A DNA stretch of 64,000 bases from positions 1 to 64,000 of the forward strand of contig NZ_SLXU01000005.1 in the NCBI RefSeq assembly GCF_004343505.1, given 5' to 3'. A program made the position numbers and the translations under genes. The stretch comes from Rhodovulum bhavnagarense (GTDB taxonomy: Bacteria; Pseudomonadota; Alphaproteobacteria; Rhodobacterales; Rhodobacteraceae). The notes beneath the pieces are model-generated. The model did not search any database. It saw nothing but the letters and a program-made list of their open reading frames with translations, and was not told the origin of the DNA. Numbering within the stretch: the first letter of the stretch is position 1; every line of letters begins with the position of its first letter. Of this stretch, positions 1 through 8,912 are shown one piece after another.

Positions 1-347
1 AAACACTCAGCCCTCGGCTGGAAATCACCCGTGGCCTTCGAACAGAGGGCCGCCTAACATGAGCACCTGACCGGAACAGAACCGGTGCAGGTCCACTGGA
101 GCGCGACCTTGTTGCATTCCTGGCGGGTAACAAACGATTGAGGGCTCTCCACGACCGGCATGAGATTTGAGCACGTGCTCCTCATCGTTCAGCCCGCGAG
201 ATGGCCAAGGCGGGGTATCCATGGGCTTTGCGATCTCGACCCCGCCCTGTGCCTGTCCATGGTTGACCAGATCCGACCGCGTCCAATTGTCAACGCATGG
301 TGGCGCCAGTATAGCGGGGGCAAGACGGAAAAGAGTGAGGACCCCCG
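1..347. other. Region upstream of fumC without a convincing gene
   Basis: This stretch has open frames on both strands, but none has a good ribosome binding site or a recognisable product, and they look like chance frames in GC-rich DNA. It contains a perfect 12-base palindrome (GAGCACGTGCTC, 169-180) of unknown role and the likely fumC promoter near its right end. The window starts inside it, so the gene to the left is not visible. Confidence 0.5.
287..315 (+). promoter_or_regulatory. Probable housekeeping promoter of fumC
   Basis: A -35 box TTGTCA (287-292) and a -10 box TATAGC (310-315) are separated by exactly 17 bases. Transcription would begin near 322. A ribosome binding site GAGG (337-340) follows, 7 bases before the fumC ATG. 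The fit to the sigma-70 consensus is good but was judged by eye. Confidence 0.55.
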
Positions 348-1742
348 ATGACCGCCACCCGCACCGAGACCGACAGCTTTGGCCCGCTGGAGGTGCCCGC
401 CGACAAGTATTGGGGCGCCCAGACCCAACGCAGCCTGATGAATTTTCCGATCGGATGGGAAAAACAGCCCACAGCCATCGTGCGCGCGCTTGGCGTCGTC
501 AAACAGGCCTGCGCCGAGGCGAACATGAAGCTCGGCACGCTGGACGAGACGCGGGGAAAGGCCATCGTACAGGCGGCCTCCGAGGTGATCGCGGGCCGGT
601 TCGACGAGAATTTCCCGCTGGTCGTCTGGCAGACCGGGTCGGGCACCCAGTCGAACATGAACGCCAACGAGGTGATCGCCAACCGCGCGATCGAGATCCT
701 GGGCGGCACCATCGGGTCAAAAGATCCGGTACACCCGAACGATCATTGTAACATGGGGCAGTCCTCGAACGACACCTTTCCCACCGCGATGCATATCGCC
801 ACGGCGATGAGCGTGCGCGACGTGCTGCTGCCGGGGCTAGAAAAGCTGCTCGCAGGGCTGGAGGCGAAGTCCGACGAATTCAAGGACATCATCAAGATCG
901 GCCGCACCCACACCCAGGACGCCACGCCCCTGACGCTGGGGCAGGAATTCTCGGGCTATGCCCAGCAGATCCGGCAGGGGATCACGCGGGTAAACGCGGC
1001 AATGCCCGGCATCTACGAACTGGCGCAGGGCGGCACAGCCGTCGGAACCGGGCTGAATACGAAAAAGGGCTGGGGCGAGGCGGTCGCGGCCAACATGGCG
1101 CGCATCACCGGCCTGCCCTTCGTCACCGCGCCCAACAAGTTCGAGGCGCTGGCCGCCCATGACGCGATGGTGTTCCTGTCGGGCGCGCTCGCGACGGTGG
1201 CGGGGTCGTGCTACAAGATCGCCAACGACATCCGGTTCCTAGGGTCGGGTCCCCGCTCGGGTCTGGGCGAATTGATCCTGCCCGAGAACGAACCGGGCAG
1301 TTCCATCATGCCTGGCAAGGTCAATCCCACCCAGGCCGAGGCACTGACCCAGGTCGCCGCCCATGTGATGGGCAATGATGCGGCGATCAAGTTCGCAGGT
1401 TCTCAAGGCCATTTCGAGCTGAACGTCTACAACCCGATGATGGCTTACAACCTCTTGCAATCGATCCAGCTTCTAGGGGATGCGGCCGACAGCTTCACCG
1501 AACGGATGCTCAACGGCATCAAGGCCAACGAGGCCCGGATCGAGAGGCTGATGACCGAAAGCCTGATGCTGGTCACCGCGCTTGCCCCCGAAATCGGCTA
1601 TGATAACGCCACCAAGGTCGCCAAGACCGCGCACAAGAACGGCACGACCCTGCGCGAAGAGGCGGTCAACCTGGGCTTCGTGGACGAGGCGACCTTCGAC
1701 CGTGTGGTCCGCCCCGAGCAGATGATCGGACCCAAGGACTGA
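348..1742 (+). CDS. fumC: Class II fumarate hydratase
   Basis: The 464-aa product interconverts fumarate and malate in the TCA cycle in the cytoplasm. It has the full length usual for the homotetrameric iron-free class II enzyme and begins with the family's typical start ([12 protein letters not shown]). The superfamily signature [11 protein letters not shown] sits around residue 320 and carries the flexible catalytic serine loop. [12 protein letters not shown] supplies the active-site histidine region. The ATG at 348 is preceded by GAGG at 7 bases. The stop codon shares one base with the ATG of the next gene (TGATG), so the two are translationally coupled. The aspartase and argininosuccinate lyase relatives are less likely because the match to FumC is end to end. 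Confidence 0.97.
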   Translation: MTATRTETDSFGPLEVPADKYWGAQTQRSLMNFPIGWEKQPTAIVRALGVVKQACAEANMKLGTLDETRGKAIVQAASEVIAGRFDENFPLVVWQTGSGTQSNMNANEVIANRAIEILGGTIGSKDPVHPNDHCNMGQSSNDTFPTAMHIATAMSVRDVLLPGLEKLLAGLEAKSDEFKDIIKIGRTHTQDATPLTLGQEFSGYAQQIRQGITRVNAAMPGIYELAQGGTAVGTGLNTKKGWGEAVAANMARITGLPFVTAPNKFEALAAHDAMVFLSGALATVAGSCYKIANDIRFLGSGPRSGLGELILPENEPGSSIMPGKVNPTQAEALTQVAAHVMGNDAAIKFAGSQGHFELNVYNPMMAYNLLQSIQLLGDAADSFTERMLNGIKANEARIERLMTESLMLVTALAPEIGYDNATKVAKTAHKNGTTLREEAVNLGFVDEATFDRVVRPEQMIGPKD

Positions 1743-1924
1743 TGGCCGGCGGCGTCGTCAACCTGCGCGCCGCCCGCAAGGCCCGCGCCCGCGCCGAAAA
1801 GCGCGCCAAGGGGGATGAAAACGCCGCCAAGCATGGCCGCACCAAGGCGCAGCGCGCGCGGGAAGAGGCGGATGCCACCCGTGCGCGCAGCCAACTGGAT
1901 GCGCACAGGCGCGGGAACGAATGA
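1742..1924 (+). CDS. DUF4169 family small basic protein
   Basis: This 60-aa protein is dominated by Arg, Lys, Ala and Glu and is predicted to be one long charged helix. Motifs such as VNLRAARKARARAEK near the N-terminus and GRTKAQRAREEADA in the middle match the DUF4169 family, which is widespread in Rhodobacteraceae and usually sits downstream of fumC. The function is unknown; the basic helix could bind nucleic acid or ribosomes, but that is speculation. It overlaps fumC by one base and the following gene by four (ATGA), so it lies inside a tight operon. Confidence 0.8.
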   Translation: MAGGVVNLRAARKARARAEKRAKGDENAAKHGRTKAQRAREEADATRARSQLDAHRRGNE

Positions 1925-2136
1925 GCGGGCGGCCGGTCAAACGCTCGCTCACCCTGCGCGGGCATCGCACCAGCGTTTCGCTGGAGGATGAGTTCTGGGA
2001 TGCCTTCCGCGAGATCGCCGAGACGGAAGGCAAGCCGATCAACGCGCTAGCCGCAGAGATCGACGAGGCGCGGGGGATCGAAATGGGGCTGGCCTCGGCG
2101 ATCCGGCTTTTCGTTTTGCGCCATTTCCGGCGGTAA
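1921..2136 (+). CDS. Ribbon-helix-helix domain protein
   Basis: This 71-aa protein fits the RHH_4 family of small ribbon-helix-helix proteins. A short N-terminal strand (HRTSVSLEDEFWDAF) is followed by two helices (REIAETEGKPINALAAEIDEA). Such proteins usually dimerise to form a two-stranded sheet that enters the DNA major groove, so a role as a small transcription factor is plausible, although no target is known. Its ATG overlaps the stop of the DUF4169 gene by four bases. The conserved pairing with fumC and DUF4169 is common in the family's genomes. Confidence 0.75.
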   Translation: MSGRPVKRSLTLRGHRTSVSLEDEFWDAFREIAETEGKPINALAAEIDEARGIEMGLASAIRLFVLRHFRR

Positions 2137-2170
2137 TGCCGCATTAACACGTTTGCGGCAGGATCGGGGC

Positions 2171-2401
2171 ATGACCCGGCTTCCCGATCACATGACGCCC
2201 GAGATCTGGATGGGCCAGATCTTTTCATCGAAATCCGCGCGTGAGGGCGGCATCGTCCGCCGCAAGCTGCGCGATGTCGAGCGGCTGATCGGTTGGGAGG
2301 CCTTCGAAACCGAACTGCGCCGTCGGGGATATCATGCCATCGAGAATTCCGGGCAGATCGTGATCTTCTGCAACAACGCGCCGGTGCGGGTGGTGTGTTA
2401 G
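2171..2401 (+). CDS. Conserved small hypothetical protein
   Basis: The product is about 76 aa from the ATG at 2171 (MTRLPDHMTPE) or 82 aa from an in-frame upstream ATG at 2153. I prefer 2171 because a weak GGATCGGGG element precedes it and homologues as I remember them start at this point. No signal peptide, membrane segment or catalytic motif is visible. The sequence reads as a small alpha/beta domain (MGQIFSSKSAREGG, VRRKLRDVERLIG). Similar short roseobacter proteins are sometimes labelled as phosphoribosylanthranilate isomerase, but this one is far too short for that enzyme and the label should not be transferred. It is the last gene of the fumC group and ends in front of paired hairpins. 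Confidence 0.6.
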   Translation: MTRLPDHMTPEIWMGQIFSSKSAREGGIVRRKLRDVERLIGWEAFETELRRRGYHAIENSGQIVIFCNNAPVRVVC

Positions 2402-2414
2402 GCAGATCTGGGGC

Positions 2415-2461
2415 GCAAAATTCTTGGGAGAATTTTGCCAAGGCTTTTCGAAAAGTCTTGG
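2415..2461. terminator. Two back-to-back hairpins between convergent genes
   Basis: The first hairpin has perfect 10-base arms (GCAAAATTCT at 2415-2424 and AGAATTTTGC at 2429-2438) around the loop TGGG. The second runs from 2438 to 2461 (CCAAGGCTTTT and AAAAGTCTTGG) with one G-T wobble and a 2-base loop. They lie between a plus-strand stop at 2401 and a minus-strand stop at 2470. Because both read the same way on either strand, they could terminate transcription from both sides. Confidence 0.65.
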
Positions 2462-2469
2462 CCCAGATC

Positions 2470-3816
2470 CTAGCGCGGGCGCAGCCTCAGCCAGATCCCG
2501 TCTTTAGAACGGACGGTCAGATGCGCCACCGGCACCGGGTCGCACCCCTCCAGCCGTTCGAAGCGGAAGGCCTTGACCAGCATCGCGATGAAAAGCGGCC
2601 CCTCGACCATGGCAAAGCCCGCGCCGGAACAAACGCGTGGGCCCTCGGAAAACGGGATGAACGCCTCGCGCAACCCCGACCTGCCGTTTTCAGTCTGGAA
2701 CCGGTCAGGATCGAACGCATCGGGTCGATCCCAGATCCGTTCATGCCGATGCAAATGCCAAGGGCTTAGAACGATTTGCGCGCCCTTCTCGATGTCGCGG
2801 TCACGAAAGCGTTCTTTTTTCGTGGTCTCACGCACCATCATCGGCACAGGTGGGTATAGACGAAGGGCTTCGCGGAATACGTCGCGCACGAATGACAGCT
2901 TCTTGAGGTCCGCGAAATCGGGATTGTCAGGAAACTGTGCAACCTCTGCAGCAACCCGATCCTGAATCTCTGGGTAAAGAGCCAAGAGGTATAGTGCCCA
3001 GGCCAATGACGAGGCCGAGGTTTCGTGCCCGGCGAGAAAAAAAATCGCCACCTGGTCGACCATCTCTTGCGCGTCAAAGGTCTTGCCCGTCACAGGATCG
3101 GCAGTCGTCATGATCTTTGTTGCAAGGTCATCTGGCGCGGTTCCGGCCGCGATTTCTGCCCGGCGCGCCTCGGTCAGTTGCAGGATCAGCCCCCGGATCG
3201 CGCGCGCTGTCTTGCGCGTGCGCGCCCGGTGCAGCCTTGGCATCCAGGGTGGCCCCTGAACGAAGGCCGCAAGGTTCAACAAGGGCTGGCTGCGCTGGTA
3301 GGCGCGGAACTGGGTAAAGGCGGCGGCGGCAACCTCGTCTTCGATCGGGATGGAAAACAGCGTGCGAAAGATCACGTCGGCGGCGGCATGGCTGGCCTCG
3401 GCCTCGATCTCGGTGATACCTTCGTTCAGTCGGTTCACCGCCGCGTGTCCCGCTGCGACCATCGCCGGAAAGGTGTCGCGCAATCGTCCGCCCTCGAATG
3501 CCGGGTCGATGATGCGACGCTGGCGCAGCCAGGTCTCGCCATTGGTCAGAAAGACCGAGTCACCCAGAAGCGGGCGCAGACCCGCCCCCACCCGGTCCGA
3601 CTTTGGAAAATCCATCGGACGTTCGATGAGAACCGTCCTGACCAGGTCAGGCTGGTTGACGAGATAGGACCGAAAGAAAGGCGTGCGAAATTCTGCCATT
3701 CTGGCGCGATAAAGCCGGGCCGGCTGTGCCGAGAGGATATCGCGCCGAAACCGGCGGACATAGCCGATCAGCGAAACCTTTTGCGGACGTATCGCGGGCT
3801 TGGGCGGCAGGGTCAT
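2470..3816 (-). CDS. Cytochrome P450
   Basis: This 448-aa haem monooxygenase has all the core P450 motifs. The I-helix oxygen-activation motif AGHETS is at 262-267 and the K-helix ExxR is E316 to R319. The haem-binding loop FSEGPRVCSG spans 389-398 with Cys396 as the iron ligand. There is no fused reductase and no N-terminal membrane anchor, so it is a soluble class I type needing separate ferredoxin partners; none is encoded nearby. The overall look is closest to fatty-acid hydroxylase-like P450s, but the substrate is not deducible. The ATG at 3816 has ATGGAGT upstream and overlaps the stop of the hydrolase-like gene by four bases, so the two are coupled. Confidence 0.93.
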   Translation of the reverse strand: MTLPPKPAIRPQKVSLIGYVRRFRRDILSAQPARLYRARMAEFRTPFFRSYLVNQPDLVRTVLIERPMDFPKSDRVGAGLRPLLGDSVFLTNGETWLRQRRIIDPAFEGGRLRDTFPAMVAAGHAAVNRLNEGITEIEAEASHAAADVIFRTLFSIPIEDEVAAAAFTQFRAYQRSQPLLNLAAFVQGPPWMPRLHRARTRKTARAIRGLILQLTEARRAEIAAGTAPDDLATKIMTTADPVTGKTFDAQEMVDQVAIFFLAGHETSASSLAWALYLLALYPEIQDRVAAEVAQFPDNPDFADLKKLSFVRDVFREALRLYPPVPMMVRETTKKERFRDRDIEKGAQIVLSPWHLHRHERIWDRPDAFDPDRFQTENGRSGLREAFIPFSEGPRVCSGAGFAMVEGPLFIAMLVKAFRFERLEGCDPVPVAHLTVRSKDGIWLRLRPR

Positions 3817-5024
3817 GGGTACTCCATAGAGGTAAAGCCACTCAGCGGACGGGTGATACGACTTGGCGACGGGGTGCGCCCGGCAAAGCGAGCGGCAAGC
3901 GTTTGCGGACCGGCGGTAATGCGGAAATAGTCATAATCCCCGGGAAGGTCGAAGGCGCATAGATACTGGAAATGCAGCCTGAAAAAGCGCCAGCGTAGCG
4001 CGCGCCACCGCGTGGGCGACAGCGTCCTGCTAAAGGCCGCCGAAACGATCAGCGGCCATTTCTGGCCTTCGGGCGCGACCCCCGATACCGCCACCGGATC
4101 GCATAGCGCAAAGGCACAGCCATCGCCCGGCCCGGTTACATCAACCCAGGCAACCCGGTCCTGCGCGGCCATCAACGCGAGGTCAGCCCTCAGCCGGCGC
4201 GCACGCGGCAGGAAACTGATCATCGGCACCACCTGACCTAGCGACAGTAACCCCACCGCCGGACCGTCAGCGGGCAACCGACCTGCGCGGACAAGATCGG
4301 CCAGGACGGACACACCCAGATGCGCACCCGAGGAATGCCCCACGATCAGCACCTCGTCGGCCCCACCAGCGGCCGCATCCGCCACCCGCTCGCCGAACTC
4401 CCTCAACCGCCGCGCAAGATCTGGGGGATAGGCGCCACCATGGCGCGCCGAATGAGCATAATCATGCATCAGGTAATAGGCAAAGACCTTGTTGTCACGT
4501 GACCGGAACCATGTCAGCACGGGCCAGATCGCGACCAGCCCCAGCCAGCCTATGAACGGCACGCCCGTCGCCCCAAGCACCGCGCCAAGACCACGCGCGA
4601 TCAACAGCGCAAGGCAAAGTTGTGCCAGCAGGAAGACAATCGGATAAAGAGCCGCGATCGTCGGCCCTTTTCGCAGCCGCGCCAGCCTGAAAATGGCGCC
4701 GGAACCTATATAGATCGCCGCCGTCCTGAGCAGCTGAAAATAGGTGGCAAGGATAGAACGGCCCATCGAGTCGCGCACCAGATCGGCCCAGATCAGAACC
4801 TCGACCTCGGTATCGACCTCCTGCCCTTCTATCCTGGCGTTGACATGCCATCCATAAGGCCCGCCACCGCGCTTGGCACTCAGGGCGATATCATGCCCTG
4901 AAACCGCCGATTGCGCGGCGGCCTCCTTGCGATAAAGTTCGCGGTAACGTCGCGGATGAAATGGATCATAACCGGGGATGTAGAACACCCGACGATGCCG
5001 CACCCGCTTAGGATCATCTGACAT
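3813..5024 (-). CDS. Alpha/beta hydrolase-like protein with membrane segments
   Basis: This 403-aa protein has an N-terminal soluble part (RRVFYIPGYDPF). Two hydrophobic helices follow at about 122-146 and 150-172, and then a C-terminal domain with the nucleophile elbow GHSSG (Ser231 at its centre) after the strand DEVLIVGHS. This is the layout of a serine esterase or lipase of the alpha/beta hydrolase fold anchored in the inner membrane. I cannot assign the acid or the catalytic histidine with confidence, so activity is inferred. It is the first gene of a two-gene operon whose second member is the P450, overlapping by ATGA. This suggests the pair act on the same lipid-like substrate. Confidence 0.7.
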   Translation of the reverse strand: MSDDPKRVRHRRVFYIPGYDPFHPRRYRELYRKEAAAQSAVSGHDIALSAKRGGGPYGWHVNARIEGQEVDTEVEVLIWADLVRDSMGRSILATYFQLLRTAAIYIGSGAIFRLARLRKGPTIAALYPIVFLLAQLCLALLIARGLGAVLGATGVPFIGWLGLVAIWPVLTWFRSRDNKVFAYYLMHDYAHSARHGGAYPPDLARRLREFGERVADAAAGGADEVLIVGHSSGAHLGVSVLADLVRAGRLPADGPAVGLLSLGQVVPMISFLPRARRLRADLALMAAQDRVAWVDVTGPGDGCAFALCDPVAVSGVAPEGQKWPLIVSAAFSRTLSPTRWRALRWRFFRLHFQYLCAFDLPGDYDYFRITAGPQTLAARFAGRTPSPSRITRPLSGFTSMEYP

Positions 5025-5065
5025 TGCGCCCCCGGTTTCGTCCAGCCGCGGGCAGGTTAGGCCGC

Positions 5066-5818
5066 TCAGCCAAGCATGGCCAGTGTCGGAAATGTCTCAA
5101 GCAGCCAATAGGACAAGACGCTGAACGCCCCGGTGACAAGCGCAAGGCCAACCGCGATCAGCAGGCCGCCCATGACCTTTTCAATCAGGCCCATATGCCG
5201 TTTCAGCCGGTTCATGACACCCATCGCGCGCTGGATGAAAATCGCCGCCATCAAGAACGGTATTCCCAGCCCCGCGGCATAGACCGCCAAAAGGATTGTC
5301 CCGCGCGCGAGGTTCGCCTCGGATGCGGCAAGTGACAGGATCGCGCCCAGTTGCGGGCCGATGCACGGCGTCCAGCCAAAGGCAAAGGCCAACCCCAGAA
5401 GGTAGGCGCCAAGAGCCGACCCCCCCCGGTCGCCCGCGTCAAGCCGCGCCTCTCGATCGAGGATCGGGATACGGAACACCCCAAGAAAATGCAGACCGAA
5501 CCCGATCACCACCAAACCGGCGATCCGGCCGAAAAGAACCTGGTTCTGCAAGAAGAACGCGCCGAAAGCCGAGGCGGTGAACCCCAGCAACAAGAAGACC
5601 GTCGACAACCCCAGCACGAAGAACAGCGCCGAAAACACCGCACGGCGTCTTGCTCCCGAGGCAGAGGTGAGATCGCCCATGGAAATCCCGCCCATATAGG
5701 CCAGATAGGGCGGCACGATGGGCAGGACGCAAGGGCTGAGAAAACTCAAGAGCCCCGCAGCCAGCGCCACGAACATACCGGGCAAGAGCCCCGCGTCGAT
5801 CAACTCGATTCCGAACAT
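5066..5818 (-). CDS. ccdA: Cytochrome c biogenesis protein CcdA
   Basis: This 250-aa polytopic membrane protein is of the DsbD transmembrane-domain family. It passes electrons from cytoplasmic thioredoxin across the inner membrane to periplasmic thiol-disulfide proteins used for haem attachment to c-type cytochromes. Six or so hydrophobic helices are visible. The redox pair is Cys30 in FLSPCVLP and Cys152 in GWTPCIGP, both in the characteristic proline-flanked setting. It has the normal length for free-standing CcdA. A strong ribosome site (AGGAGGGG) precedes the ATG at 5818. It stands alone, with no thioredoxin-like gene beside it. Confidence 0.93.
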   Translation of the reverse strand: MFGIELIDAGLLPGMFVALAAGLLSFLSPCVLPIVPPYLAYMGGISMGDLTSASGARRRAVFSALFFVLGLSTVFLLLGFTASAFGAFFLQNQVLFGRIAGLVVIGFGLHFLGVFRIPILDREARLDAGDRGGSALGAYLLGLAFAFGWTPCIGPQLGAILSLAASEANLARGTILLAVYAAGLGIPFLMAAIFIQRAMGVMNRLKRHMGLIEKVMGGLLIAVGLALVTGAFSVLSYWLLETFPTLAMLG

Positions 5819-5925
5819 CGCCCCTCCTGTCTGGCCCCGGCATAGCCTAGCCGGGACTGTTCGTCACGCGGCCAAGTCTCACAAAACCGTGGACAGGGGG
5901 ACGCGCCCGCCCTACCCCAGCGCGC

Positions 5926-6189
5926 ATGAACGAGACCATTGAAATCGACGCGCGCGGCCTGCGCTGTCCGCTACCGGTTCTGCGTTTGCAAAAGGCGCTG
6001 CGCCAGATAGCGCCCGGCGCAACCGTGCAGCTGATGACGGATGATCCGGTCGCAGTAGTGGATATTCCGCATTTCTGCATCGCGGCCGGGCATATCCTTG
6101 TCGAAACACAAGAACACGGTGCGGCGCACGTTTTCATCGTGCGCCGCACCCCCGTGACATTCGCGAAAGACGAGCATCCAGACCGTTAA
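5926..6189 (+). CDS. TusA-family sulfur carrier protein
   Basis: This 87-aa protein begins with the family signature IDARGLRCPLPVLR. Cys14 in the CPxP motif is the predicted persulfide-carrying residue. Members relay sulfur between cysteine desulfurases or rhodaneses and acceptors such as the 2-thiouridine pathway or sulfur oxidation enzymes. Which branch this one serves is unknown, because it is not in a tus or sox operon. A glutamate- and aspartate-rich tail follows the fold. Its stop codon overlaps the stop of the convergent rne gene in a shared GTTAAC hexamer. No good ribosome site precedes the ATG. Confidence 0.85.
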   Translation: MNETIEIDARGLRCPLPVLRLQKALRQIAPGATVQLMTDDPVAVVDIPHFCIAAGHILVETQEHGAAHVFIVRRTPVTFAKDEHPDR

Positions 6190-8864
6190 CGGCCCAGCGA
6201 CCACCAGCCGCGTTTCTTGGGCTTGTCATCGTCCTCATCCGCCGCGGCACTGCCGGCCGGGCTGGGATCGGGTGCAGGCTGTAACCGCGTATCGCTCGCA
6301 GGCGCCGGTTCGGGCGCGGGCTGAGGGGCGGCAACAGCTTCGGATGATGCCTCTGGCGCAGGACGAGCTGCCAGGTCGGATTCTGCTTCGGCTTCGGCTA
6401 TGGGCGCCTCGGCCGGGGCGGAAACGACCTTTTCAGGCTCGTTCTGCAAGTCCGGCGTATCTTGCGCGGAAATTTCAATACCAGGCTCGGCCTCGGCCGG
6501 TTCGGCATCGCGAGAAGCAGAATCAGCCTCTTGGACCGTTGCCTCGTCGGTGACTGCCTCCTCACGCGTATCTGCGCCGTTTCCGCTATCGTCGCCCGTG
6601 CCCGGTTTCTTTTTCCGACGACTGCGGCGGCGACGTTTCTTTGACTTTGCTCCACCGGATTTATCGGTCTCGCTCTCGGCATCGGCGGCGTCAACGTCTT
6701 CTTCCTCGGCAACCGCTTCGGGCAATTCAGACGTGTCGACAGAAATCACCGGCGCGGCCATGTCGGGGACGGGCCGGGTTGCGGTCTTGAAACGCTCGAT
6801 GTTGAAATCCGGCGGGATCAGGAAGGCATCCGCCTCGATCCGAACCGAGATGCCATAGCGAGCCTCGATCTGCGCGATATGCTCGCGTTTCTGGTTCATC
6901 AAGTAATTGGCGATGCTCACTGGCACCTTGACCAACACCTCTTTGGACCGGCCGCGAACGCCCTCTTCCTCGATCTGGCGCAGGATCGACAGTGCCAGAC
7001 TGTCATCGGAACGGATCAGCCCGGTGCCATGGCAATGTGGACAAGGCTGGGTCGTGGCCTCGATCATGCCGGGGCGCAGGCGCTGGCGCGACATTTCCAA
7101 AAGGCCAAAGCCCGAGATGCGCCCGACCTGGATGCGCGCGCGGTCATTTTTCAGCTTTTCTTTGAGGCGCTTCTCGACGGCGGCGTTATTCTTGCGCTCT
7201 TCCATGTCGATGAAATCGATGACGATCAGCCCGGCAAGGTCGCGCAGCCGCAACTGGCGCGCCACCTCTTCGGCGGCCTCCAGGTTGGTCTTGAGCGCGG
7301 TTTCCTCGATCGAGCCTTCCTTGGTCGCCCGGCCCGAGTTCACGTCGATCGCCACCAGAGCCTCGGTCACGCCGATCACGATGTAGCCGCCCGATTTCAG
7401 CTGGACGGTCGGGTTGAACATCGAAGACAGGTAGCTTTCCACCTGGAACCGCGCAAAGAGCGGCATCGCCTCGGTGTAGTGCTTCACGTTCTTGGCATGG
7501 GACGGCATGATCATCTTCATGAAGTCCTTGGCCACACGATAACCAGCCTCGCCCTCGACCAGCACCTCGTCGATCTCGCGCGAATAGAGATCGCGGATCG
7601 ACCGCTTTATCAGGTCGCCTTCCTCGTAGATCGGTGCAGGCGCGATCGATTTCAGCGTCAATTCGCGGATCTGTTCCCAAAGCCGCATCAGGTATTCGTA
7701 GTCACGCTTGATCTCGGACTTGGTGCGCTGCGCACCTGCTGTTCGTATGATCAGGCCCGCGCCCTCGGGCACGTCCATCTCTGCCGCGATTTCCTTTAGC
7801 TTCTTGCGGTCGGCGGCATTGGTGATCTTGCGCGAAATGCCACCGCCGCGCGCGGTGTTGGGCATCAGGACGCAATAGCGGCCCGCGAGGCTGAGATAGG
7901 TGGTCAGCGCAGCGCCCTTGTTGCCGCGCTCTTCCTTGACGACCTGGACCAGCATGATCTGCCGGACCTTGATGACCTCCTGGATCTTGTAGCGACGCGG
8001 ACGCGGTTTGCGAGGGCGGATTTCCTCGGTCACGTCCTCATCGGCCACCGATTCGATCTGGTCATCGCGTGCTGCCGCGTCTGCGGTGTCCGCGTTTTCG
8101 TCCCCGTCCTCATTACCGGACTGGGGCGCTGCATCGGGCCTTTCGCCAACGCCGGCGGGTTCGACCAGTGTCATTCCCTCGGCCTCGTCGACCGTCACGG
8201 AATCGTCGCCTGCGCCCAGGTCTACGACATCCATTCCAGCGATACTGACGGATGGATCGCGCGTTTCCACCGGATCGTCACTCTTGGCGGCAGCAGCGAT
8301 CGTGGTGGGGGGACTATTCTTTGCCGTGTCCTCGTCTTCGGAGATGCCGCCGGTTTCGGTCGGTTCGGAATTATCCGCCTGATCGGCCGCGCCCGCGTCA
8401 TGGCCAGCGGTGTCCGACGCAATGGCCGCATCCGCGGGCTGCGGCATGTCATCGGTCAAGTCAGGCTGATCCCCCTTGGACGACTCGGGTTTCTTGCGGC
8501 TGCGTGAACGCGAGCGAGAGCGTTTCGGCTTTTCCTTTTCCCTCTCGGCCGGCTCCTCTTCTTCAAGCGCTTCGGCATAGGCGCGTTCTTCGGCCAACAG
8601 CGCCTCGCGGTCGGCAACCGGGATCTGGTAATAATCGGGATGAATTTCCGAGAACGCCAGGAAACCGTGCCGGTTGCCGCCATACTCGACGAATGCCGCC
8701 TGGAGCGAGGGCTCCACGCGGGTGACTTTGGCTAGGTAGATATTGCCGGCGAGCTGGCGTTTGTTGACCGACTCGAAATCGAACTCGTCAACCTTGTTTC
8801 CGTCCACCACAACCACGCGGGTCTCTTCCGCATGGGTGGCATCGATAAGCATTTTCTTTGCCAT
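6186..8864 (-). CDS. rne: Ribonuclease E
   Basis: This 892-aa endoribonuclease is the core of the degradosome and processes rRNA, tRNA and mRNA. The N-terminal S1 domain (from MLIDATHAEETRV) is interrupted by a long acidic insert of about 200 residues, typical of alphaproteobacteria. The 5' sensor and DNase I-like catalytic parts follow, including VDVNSGRATKEGS and LIVIDFIDMEERKN with the metal-binding aspartate. The zinc link CPHCHGTG comes next. The C-terminal tail is disordered, rich in Ala, Pro and Glu, with an arginine-rich patch (KKRRRRSRRKKK) expected to bind RNA or partners. I chose the ATG at 8864 over a GTG at 8882 because AAAGAG sits just upstream and homologues start MAKKMLIDA. 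Confidence 0.95.
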   Translation of the reverse strand: MAKKMLIDATHAEETRVVVVDGNKVDEFDFESVNKRQLAGNIYLAKVTRVEPSLQAAFVEYGGNRHGFLAFSEIHPDYYQIPVADREALLAEERAYAEALEEEEPAEREKEKPKRSRSRSRSRKKPESSKGDQPDLTDDMPQPADAAIASDTAGHDAGAADQADNSEPTETGGISEDEDTAKNSPPTTIAAAAKSDDPVETRDPSVSIAGMDVVDLGAGDDSVTVDEAEGMTLVEPAGVGERPDAAPQSGNEDGDENADTADAAARDDQIESVADEDVTEEIRPRKPRPRRYKIQEVIKVRQIMLVQVVKEERGNKGAALTTYLSLAGRYCVLMPNTARGGGISRKITNAADRKKLKEIAAEMDVPEGAGLIIRTAGAQRTKSEIKRDYEYLMRLWEQIRELTLKSIAPAPIYEEGDLIKRSIRDLYSREIDEVLVEGEAGYRVAKDFMKMIMPSHAKNVKHYTEAMPLFARFQVESYLSSMFNPTVQLKSGGYIVIGVTEALVAIDVNSGRATKEGSIEETALKTNLEAAEEVARQLRLRDLAGLIVIDFIDMEERKNNAAVEKRLKEKLKNDRARIQVGRISGFGLLEMSRQRLRPGMIEATTQPCPHCHGTGLIRSDDSLALSILRQIEEEGVRGRSKEVLVKVPVSIANYLMNQKREHIAQIEARYGISVRIEADAFLIPPDFNIERFKTATRPVPDMAAPVISVDTSELPEAVAEEEDVDAADAESETDKSGGAKSKKRRRRSRRKKKPGTGDDSGNGADTREEAVTDEATVQEADSASRDAEPAEAEPGIEISAQDTPDLQNEPEKVVSAPAEAPIAEAEAESDLAARPAPEASSEAVAAPQPAPEPAPASDTRLQPAPDPSPAGSAAADEDDDKPKKRGWWSLGR

Positions 8865-8883
8865 TTCAACTCTTTGCACCACG

Positions 8884-8912
8884 GCGCGGCGCCCCCTGGC
8901 GGGGCGCCGCGC
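8884..8912 (-). promoter_or_regulatory. GC hairpin in the rne leader
   Basis: A perfect 12-base stem (GCGCGGCGCCCC and GGGGCGCCGCGC on the plus strand) encloses a 5-base loop. It lies about 20 bases before the rne start codon in the transcript. It is followed by the ribosome site rather than by a U-run, so it is not a classical terminator. RNase E autoregulates through leader hairpins in Escherichia coli. A similar role here is an inference from position only. Confidence 0.5.

Noticed and set aside
25-222. 65-codon minus-strand frame at the left edge
   Set aside because: No ribosome site, no recognisable sequence and low-complexity overlap with other frames; treated as chance.
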